Shown here: positions 1-4,962 of the stretch, piece by piece | Position numbering within the stretch: position 1 is the stretch's first letter | Layout: each line of letters opens with the position of its first letter | Assembly (NCBI GenBank): GCA_029941645.1 | Contig: JAPYSZ010000010.1 | Coordinates: 1 to 5,451 of the forward strand | DNA: 5,451 nucleotides | DNA from: Candidatus Poseidoniia archaeon | Lineage (GTDB): Archaea; Thermoplasmatota; Poseidoniia; MGIII; CG-Epi1 | Reading direction: 5' to 3' | Position numbers and translations under genes: made by a program | The notes under the pieces: model-generated | What the model was told of the DNA's origin: nothing | What the model saw: only the letters and a program-made list of their open reading frames with translations | Database searches by the model: none

Positions 1-3000
1 TCGAGGGGGAAAATGTACTTGCCATACTGGGGATAGATAGTACCTGGGGTGGTGGTGATGGCGAACAGTGGCTTGATGTCGAGCTTGTGGTGAATGTTCA
101 GGCATGGAAAGAGAATCCCATTGTTCTTGGCGATAATCTAGTATTTGGAATTGATTTCTTCAACAATGAAGAAACCAATGTGACCGATCTGAACGTGACT
201 CTGGAAATAGAAGGGGTGCAATTTGCGAATCAAACCATTGAAATAGAAAACAATAAAACTTTTGAGTGGGGAGTTGAATGGACACCTGATAGACTAGGTG
301 AATTCAACGTAACTGCAAAAATTCTAAATGAAAGCCTAACAAGATTCATACATGTAGGATATTACGCCTACAATTTTTCAGTGGCTGACGATTACCTTGT
401 AGGCAACACCAGCGAACTCTTAACTTACAATATAACCATATCCAACGAAGGTGACGTGGACGATAATTACACTTTTCAATTATTTGGGGCGTTCAATGAC
501 TGGGATGTAGAATTCGTCCCGAACGTCATTAATCTCGCTCCAGGTGAAACGGGTACAGTTAAGCTTGAAATAATACCTGATAACGGAACCTATTCGGGAG
601 TTTATGAATTAACACTAACCGCTCTGTCACAATATCATGGCGAAATAGCAGATATGATCGTTCAAAGTGGACGTGACAATGAAACAGAATGGAAATGGGT
701 GAATTCAACAGGAAGCAGACTCTACGAGGCCGATAACACGACTTGGACCGAAAATGATTTTGAACCTGATTCAAATTGGACGTTGGCCCCTGCTCCATTT
801 GGAGACAGTGATCTAGGTAGTATTGATTACAATACCGAATGGACAGGAAACAATTATGCTTATTTTAGACACGTTTTTTACATTGATGATCTTAGTGATT
901 ACGAAAATGACACCCTCAGCCTGAATATGGCTGCGAATAACTATGGGACATACTACCTGAATGGACATGAAATATTTAATGACATGGGATGGGGGCAAGG
1001 TCACAACGCTAGATATTGGAACGAGGAAATCAAATTCAATACAAGCTTATTGAAAGAGGGGAAGAACGTTTTGGCATCCGTGGTCAGAGAAACTGGCAAT
1101 ACACAGTGGTTTGATGAAGAACTGGTAAGTGTAACTCCTAAATCCTCTGCCTGGGGATTCCAACCTGAGTATGTCTCCCTCAAACTTGAGGTACTGCCCG
1201 TATATGCTTTCGAATTGGTAGCGCCAATAGTAGATAAATCCATATCTGAAGATGAAGCCTGTTGTGACCAAGAATGGACATACAAATTCGAAATATGGCT
1301 CTACAACAGAGGTAACATAGAAGATTCGTATGAAATTAATGTAACACTAAATGATACAGTAAACTTCTCAATAGTAGATTATGACTCATTTATACACGCT
1401 GAATTTGATGAAGAAGTGACTATCGAGCTAATTATTGCTCTCAACCCATCTGTGACCGAATTTTCAGTTGGTGAATTAAATATTTCTGTGACATCAATGA
1501 ACTCAACTGAGGAAATGAGTTTGTGGACGATGGTTAAAGCTAGAATGTACATCATTCAAGATACATTACCTCCGGGAACCTACGCTGAATCAGATCCACT
1601 CATAAATAATTCATCTTTTGAAATTCGATGGTTTATAGAAGCCTGGTACAAAAGCGATGAAGTAATGGGTAATGATACCAAATATTTCATTATAGAATAT
1701 AAAGATGATAATGGAACAAATGGTGAAACTTGGGGAGAATGGAATGTGTGGCAAAACTTTTCTTCTGAACAAAGTTCCGCTATTTTTACAGATGGTTTAG
1801 ACGGATATCGATATCGCTTTAGATCTGTCGGGGGAGACAATGAAGGACTTGTAGAAAATAAAGAAGATAAATATGATACACAAACAATTGTTGATCTTTC
1901 AGCACCATATGCAAACATTGAACTTCGAGTTACTGGCAATGTTACAAATTTAGACTACATAGAATTTGAATGGACTGCAAACCATCCAAACATAACAGGA
2001 TACGAGGTTCAATATCGGCTAAATAATCAAAATTGGACTACTATTGAAGAAAATACATTAGCTAAATGGATTGGTTTCAATGTTCCAATTGATGGTGAAT
2101 ATAATTTTAGAGTAATTACCTCAGATGAGGCTGGTAACAAAGGCATTTCAGAAATAAGTAGAAAAATACTTGTTGATACTATTGCTCCAAAGACTAATAT
2201 TCAAGAAATACAAAAATTGACGGATGCTGAAGAAATTGAAATTAACCTTGATGTATTAGAGGACACTGTGAACTTAACTTTGTATTATTCAGTAGTAAGA
2301 GAAAATCAGGAAGTAACTCCTATTGCATGGGATAAATATGGTGAATATGTAGTATCTGACTTGCCTATATCGGTTTCTTTAAACAATCAATTCCACTATT
2401 ATTTCAAAATTGTAGCCTATGATTTAGCTGGAAACCATCTAATTAACGAAAGTTACCAAGATATTATTGTCGATAGAGATGCACCTCAAAAAATTAGAAA
2501 TTTAGAAATTAAAGATACTAAAGATGGAGAAAATGGAACTACTGATATTGTTGTTTCTTTTATGTCTTCACAATCACAAGATTTATCAGGATATAGAATA
2601 TATCGTTCAACCGATGAGAATGAAACTGGAACAGTTATTGGCAGTCTAGATGCGGGAGATCTATATCTTTCACATCGAGATTCAAGAGTTGAGATGGGTT
2701 ACAAATATTATTATTCTGTAGTGGCCGTAGATAGAATGAATTTTGAATCAGAACCTGAAACCAGATTTATTGTCCTTGAAGCTGAGGAACCTGCAACAGT
2801 AATAGAAGAAGATTCCGAAAGTTCGAACAATCCGTTATTTATTGGAATGGGAGTTATAGGAGTAATAGCATTGGGTGGTGCTGGATTTTATTTCTTAAAG
2901 AATAAAGCAGGAGATGAAATAATAACTGGTGGCGAAGCCAATCCCTCAAATTTTACCGAGATGGATGGTGAATTCTTATGTGGTGCATGTGGTTCTATGT

Positions 3001-3053
3001 TTGAAATAACTGATGACAAAACTTGCCCATCATGTGGAACTGTTGATGAATAA
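1..3053 (+). CDS. Large membrane-anchored surface protein with CARDB/NEW3/galactose-binding-like/Fn3-like modules and C-terminal zinc ribbon (5'-partial)
   Basis: The reading frame (codons from base 3) is open to the left edge, so the true start and signal peptide lie outside; the GTG at 87 is an internal valine in the middle of a beta-strand-rich region. Residue numbers here count from that GTG as 1 (988 residues to the TAA). Residues 1-90 look like a CARDB Ig-fold (W-K-x-N-P near the start). Residues 95-195 plus about 358-375 look like a NEW3-type domain with the typical L-A-P-G-E turn at 150-154. Residues 196-353 form a galactose-binding-like beta-sandwich. An Ig-like domain follows (about 375-485), then four Fn3/Ig-like modules to about 898. 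A hydrophobic helix at 917-937 is followed by Lys residues, which predicts the large N-terminal part outside and a short C-terminal tail inside. The tail carries C965-x2-C968 and C980-x2-C983, a zinc ribbon. About 34 N-x-S/T sequons stud the ectodomain. No catalytic motif is visible. A role in cell-surface adhesion or polysaccharide binding is inferred only; an enzyme domain could lie upstream. Confidence 0.9.
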   Translation, partial: EGENVLAILGIDSTWGGGDGEQWLDVELVVNVQAWKENPIVLGDNLVFGIDFFNNEETNVTDLNVTLEIEGVQFANQTIEIENNKTFEWGVEWTPDRLGEFNVTAKILNESLTRFIHVGYYAYNFSVADDYLVGNTSELLTYNITISNEGDVDDNYTFQLFGAFNDWDVEFVPNVINLAPGETGTVKLEIIPDNGTYSGVYELTLTALSQYHGEIADMIVQSGRDNETEWKWVNSTGSRLYEADNTTWTENDFEPDSNWTLAPAPFGDSDLGSIDYNTEWTGNNYAYFRHVFYIDDLSDYENDTLSLNMAANNYGTYYLNGHEIFNDMGWGQGHNARYWNEEIKFNTSLLKEGKNVLASVVRETGNTQWFDEELVSVTPKSSAWGFQPEYVSLKLEVLPVYAFELVAPIVDKSISEDEACCDQEWTYKFEIWLYNRGNIEDSYEINVTLNDTVNFSIVDYDSFIHAEFDEEVTIELIIALNPSVTEFSVGELNISVTSMNSTEEMSLWTMVKARMYIIQDTLPPGTYAESDPLINNSSFEIRWFIEAWYKSDEVMGNDTKYFIIEYKDDNGTNGETWGEWNVWQNFSSEQSSAIFTDGLDGYRYRFRSVGGDNEGLVENKEDKYDTQTIVDLSAPYANIELRVTGNVTNLDYIEFEWTANHPNITGYEVQYRLNNQNWTTIEENTLAKWIGFNVPIDGEYNFRVITSDEAGNKGISEISRKILVDTIAPKTNIQEIQKLTDAEEIEINLDVLEDTVNLTLYYSVVRENQEVTPIAWDKYGEYVVSDLPISVSLNNQFHYYFKIVAYDLAGNHLINESYQDIIVDRDAPQKIRNLEIKDTKDGENGTTDIVVSFMSSQSQDLSGYRIYRSTDENETGTVIGSLDAGDLYLSHRDSRVEMGYKYYYSVVAVDRMNFESEPETRFIVLEAEEPATVIEEDSESSNNPLFIGMGVIGVIALGGAGFYFLKNKAGDEIITGGEANPSNFTEMDGEFLCGACGSMFEITDDKTCPSCGTVDE
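672..1145 (+). other. Galactose-binding-like beta-sandwich domain within the surface protein
   Basis: Protein domain, residues about 196-353 counting the codon at base 87 as 1. The order of motifs matches the jelly-roll domain common in secreted bacterial and archaeal proteins: W-x-W at the entry, a P-x-P-F-G-D segment near 235-240, Y-F-R-H-V-F at 259-264, then Y-Y-L-N-G-H-E near 289-295 (the family's usual position for Y-L-N-G), L-x-x-G-K-N-V-L-A near 322-330, and W-F-D-E-E-L at 341-346 in place of the common F-D-x-E-L ending. In this family the fold often binds carbohydrate, but many members have no known ligand. It appears to be inserted inside a NEW3-like Ig domain rather than placed after it. 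Confidence 0.65.
1560..2780 (+). repeat. Four tandem Fn3/Ig-like modules with V/Q-D-x-x-A/P-P junctions (protein-level repeat)
   Basis: Counting the codon at base 87 as residue 1, module boundaries carry a recurring junction: Q-D-T-L-P-P at 491-496, V-D-L-S-A-P at 602-607, V-D-T-I-A-P at 696-701 and V-D-R-D-A-P at 795-800. The junction aspartates are 111, 94 and 99 residues apart. Late in the modules there is a D-x-A-G-N turn (about 680-684 and 779-783; S-V-G-G-D-N and V-D-R-M-N are weaker versions in the first and last). The repeats are diverged at DNA level, so this is an old domain duplication and not a recent tandem expansion. The last module (800-898) looks most like a standard Fn3 domain, with Y-R-I-Y-R-S and Y-Y-Y-S-V-V-A-V-D. 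Confidence 0.6.
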
Positions 3054-3089
3054 ACAAAACTTCAATAAAAGACACCAGATGAATTGAAT

Positions 3090-3863
3090 ATGGCAAACTT
3101 ACTCATAGAAAAGACCGGAAAGATTGCAGTTGTTACTGTAAATCGCCCTGAACAAATGAATAGTATTAATTCCAAAACAAGATTAGAGTTAGCTAATGCA
3201 TTTACGGATTTAGGAAAAGACTCAGGTATTTCTGTCATTATACTTACTGGTGCTCCTGGAAAGGCATTCATTGCTGGTGCCGATATCAAAGAATTTTTGA
3301 AAAGAGACATGAGTAATCAAGAAGTTTTAGAAAAAGATTGGATAGTAACGAAAATAATTTCAAATTTATCAAAGCCAGTAATTGCAATGATTGATGGATT
3401 TTGCCTTGGTGGAGGTTTAGAGATTGCAATGGCTTGTGATTTGAGAATTGCAAGTGATAGATCAAAATTAGGACAACCAGAGATAAATCTGGGAATAATA
3501 CCTGGTGCTGGAGGAACTCAAAGACTTACACGATTAATAGGAGAAGGTAGAGCAATGGAAATGATTCTAACAGGAAGGATGATAACTGCAGAAGAAGCCT
3601 GTAACTACGGAATCATAAATTTCATTTATTCGGCTGAGGAATTAGAAACAAAAACAATGGAAATTGCGAATACCATTGCTGACAAATCACCATATGCTAT
3701 TGAACGTGCAAAAAAGAGCATAAAAGCAGTATCTCATATGAATCTAGAAGAAGGATTGAAACTTGAACGTGAAATGTTCATAGAATGCGCCAATTCTGAA
3801 GACGGAAAAGAAGGGATTACGGCCTTTATAGAAAAGAGAAAACCCGAGTTTAAAGGTCGCTAG
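3090..3863 (+). CDS. Enoyl-CoA hydratase (crotonase family)
   Basis: This is a full-length crotonase-fold enzyme (257 residues from the ATG at 3090; family usual 255-265). It adds water across the 2,3 double bond of enoyl-CoA to give 3-hydroxyacyl-CoA and would act in the cytosol. Residues counted from this ATG: the first oxyanion-hole segment A-G-A-D-I is at 62-66, and the second, L-G-G-G-L-E, at 106-111. E111 and E131 (in G-Q-P-E-I-N-L-G) match the two catalytic glutamates Glu144/Glu164 of rat mitochondrial hydratase, so true hydratase activity is likely rather than only an isomerase or other crotonase reaction. P-G-A-G-G-T-Q-R-L follows, and the C-terminal F-I-E-K-R-K-P-E-F closes the family pattern. 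A TTG at 3084 gives two more residues; ATG is preferred because neither start has a Shine-Dalgarno and A-N-L-L-I-E is a normal family N-terminus. Substrate (beta-oxidation, crotonyl-CoA or 3-hydroxypropionyl-CoA chemistry) cannot be decided from sequence. The nth gene follows 9 bases later. Confidence 0.93.
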   Translation: MANLLIEKTGKIAVVTVNRPEQMNSINSKTRLELANAFTDLGKDSGISVIILTGAPGKAFIAGADIKEFLKRDMSNQEVLEKDWIVTKIISNLSKPVIAMIDGFCLGGGLEIAMACDLRIASDRSKLGQPEINLGIIPGAGGTQRLTRLIGEGRAMEMILTGRMITAEEACNYGIINFIYSAEELETKTMEIANTIADKSPYAIERAKKSIKAVSHMNLEEGLKLEREMFIECANSEDGKEGITAFIEKRKPEFKGR

Positions 3864-3868
3864 GAGAG
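3862..3868 (+). promoter_or_regulatory. Shine-Dalgarno site deciding the TTG start of nth
   Basis: AGGAGAG overlaps the TAG stop of the hydratase gene; its GGAG core (3863-3866) ends 6 bases before the TTG at 3873, a standard distance. It is the clearest ribosome binding site in the window and supports TTG over any downstream start, and also supports translation of nth from the hydratase transcript. Confidence 0.6.
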
Positions 3869-3872
3869 TAAA

Positions 3873-4493
3873 TTGAAACTTGCTGACAAAGTTAAATTTA
3901 TAACTTCAACTTTGGAAGATTTATATCCTGAAACTGATATTCCTCTAAATCACAAAAATAATTTTACTTTTCTAGTAGCAGTGATGCTAAGCGCACAAAG
4001 CACAGATAAAAAAGTAAATGAAATAACACCTAAATTATTTCAAATAGCGAATACCGCTAAAGAAATGAATAAATTAGAGTTAGATGAAATTAAAGAAATT
4101 ATTAGAGAAATTGGACTTGCACCAACAAAGGCTAAGAACATAAAAAAAATGTCGAAGCAATTATTAGAAAACCATAATGGAGAAGTCCCCAATACTTTTG
4201 AAGAATTAGAAAAGTTAGCTGGAGTTGGTCACAAAACTGCTTCAGTAATAATGTCTCAAGCTTTCAATAAACTTGCTTTTCCAGTTGACACACATATTCA
4301 CAGACTTGCCTTTAGATGGGGATTATCTAGTGGAAAAAATGTGGTAACAACTGAAAAAGACCTCAAACGAATCTTTGAGGAGAAATTATGGAATAAACTA
4401 CATTTGCAAATAATTTTCTATGGAAGACAATGGTGCCAAGCTAGAAAAAATAAATGTGGATGCATAATTTGTACAGAAATACAAAAAACGTAG
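3873..4493 (+). CDS. nth: Endonuclease III (DNA glycosylase/AP lyase)
   Basis: This bifunctional base-excision repair enzyme removes oxidised or ring-damaged pyrimidines and nicks the DNA at the abasic site. At 206 residues it is close to E. coli Nth (211). The N-terminal L-S-A-Q-S-T-D segment (39-45) matches the family signature. The helix-hairpin-helix is L-A-G-V-G-H-K-T-A (115-123) with catalytic lysine K121 (E. coli K120). The catalytic aspartate is D139 in V-D-T-H-I-H-R (E. coli D138). H-x-x-I-I-F-Y-G-R-x-x-C leads into the Fe-S region. Four cysteines are present (C188, C195, C197, C200), but their spacing is C-x6-C-x1-C-x2-C instead of the usual C-x6-C-x2-C-x5-C, and the protein ends six residues after the last one. 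Neither other forward frame restores the usual pattern, so this is probably real and not a sequencing frameshift. The TTG start is supported by a Shine-Dalgarno. Likely co-transcribed with the upstream hydratase gene. Confidence 0.93.
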   Translation: MKLADKVKFITSTLEDLYPETDIPLNHKNNFTFLVAVMLSAQSTDKKVNEITPKLFQIANTAKEMNKLELDEIKEIIREIGLAPTKAKNIKKMSKQLLENHNGEVPNTFEELEKLAGVGHKTASVIMSQAFNKLAFPVDTHIHRLAFRWGLSSGKNVVTTEKDLKRIFEEKLWNKLHLQIIFYGRQWCQARKNKCGCIICTEIQKT

Positions 4494-4497
4494 ATAC

Positions 4498-4516
4498 CTA
4501 TATGGGGCCCTTATAG
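4498..4516 (+). promoter_or_regulatory. Candidate promoter/operator: palindrome with TATA-like box before dCMP deaminase
   Basis: CTATATGGGGCCCTTATAG reads as an inverted repeat: CTATA pairs with TATAG and GGG with CCC, with one T/T mismatch in each arm and a single central G. It fills much of the 34-base gap between nth and the deaminase. The left arm (CCTATATGG) is TATA-box-like and lies about 23-31 bases before the ATG at 4528, the distance expected for an archaeal leaderless transcript. A dimeric repressor bound here would block TBP access. As an RNA hairpin it is poor because the loop is too short unless central pairs open. The promoter role is inferred from position and composition only. 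Confidence 0.35.
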
Positions 4517-4527
4517 AATATAGATTA

Positions 4528-4962
4528 ATGACTAAATGGGATGCTCGATTCCTAAAACTAGCAACACATATCTCGGAATGGAGTAAAGATCCATCAACAC
4601 AAGTTGGGTGTGTAGTTGTAGGTCCTGACCGTGAAATAAGAAGTACCGGGTTTAATGGATTACCAAGAGGAATTGAAGACAATAATGAAAGATTAAATAA
4701 TCGTGAAATTAAGTATCCATTAATTTGTCATGCTGAAGAAAACGCAATAATGCACGCTGCAAGAATTGGAATGTCTCTAAAAGGATGTACTGCATATGTG
4801 ACATGGCCGCCTTGTACTAGATGTGCGAGATCACTTATTCAAGCAGGAATTTTATCTGTTGTTTATCCGGAAAATACAGATATACCTGAAAGATGGATGG
4901 ATGATTTTAACCTATCATTAAGCATGCTTAAAGAAGCCGGAATAAGAGTAGAAACGGCGTAA
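4528..4962 (+). CDS. dCMP deaminase (zinc-dependent deoxycytidylate deaminase)
   Basis: The family converts dCMP to dUMP, the substrate for thymidylate synthesis, in the cytosol. The 144-residue protein has the complete zinc/catalytic set of the cytidine/dCMP deaminase fold: H68-A-E70 (zinc ligand and proton-shuttling glutamate) and P95-C96-x2-C99 (zinc ligands). The early D-P-S-T-Q-V-G segment (21-27) and G-F-N-G-L-P-R-G (41-48) are typical of deoxycytidylate deaminases and argue against tRNA-adenosine, guanine or riboflavin-pathway deaminases. It is shorter than T4 or ComEB-type enzymes (about 190 residues), which may mean that additional regulatory or structural elements are absent. The start ATG at 4528 has no Shine-Dalgarno, consistent with leaderless expression from the TATA-like element upstream. 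Its TAA stop directly abuts the stop of the convergent PH-domain gene. Substrate could also include CMP or dCTP-type variants, but dCMP is the best reading. Confidence 0.9.
   Translation: MTKWDARFLKLATHISEWSKDPSTQVGCVVVGPDREIRSTGFNGLPRGIEDNNERLNNREIKYPLICHAEENAIMHAARIGMSLKGCTAYVTWPPCTRCARSLIQAGILSVVYPENTDIPERWMDDFNLSLSMLKEAGIRVETA

Noticed and set aside
87..89. GTG as the start of the large surface protein
   Set aside because: The same frame is open to base 3 with strand-like coding residues before it and no ribosome site; no signal peptide follows the GTG, so the gene must begin upstream.
559..1285. Several minus-strand open frames opposite the surface protein
   Set aside because: They overlap a well-supported coding frame, have no recognisable domains and no ribosome sites; they are by-products of its composition.
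1804..1815. Perfect 12-base palindrome GATATCGATATC
   Set aside because: It lies in mid-gene and simply encodes a Tyr-Arg-Tyr-Arg dipeptide repeat in a beta strand; nothing else suggests a site.
1580..1939. 119-codon minus-strand open frame
   Set aside because: Low-complexity Ser-rich translation opposite conserved Fn3-like modules, with no domain or regulatory signal.
2835..3050. PGF-CTERM or similar archaeosortase sorting tail
   Set aside because: There is a helix and basic residues, but no P-G-F-type motif before it, and the protein continues about 50 residues with a zinc ribbon, unlike sorting tails.
3054..3083. Promoter for the hydratase gene (AATAAAA at 3064-3070)
   Set aside because: Its distance to the ATG at 3090 would suit a leaderless transcript, but the match to a TATA box is weak and common by chance in AT-rich DNA; not listed as a feature.
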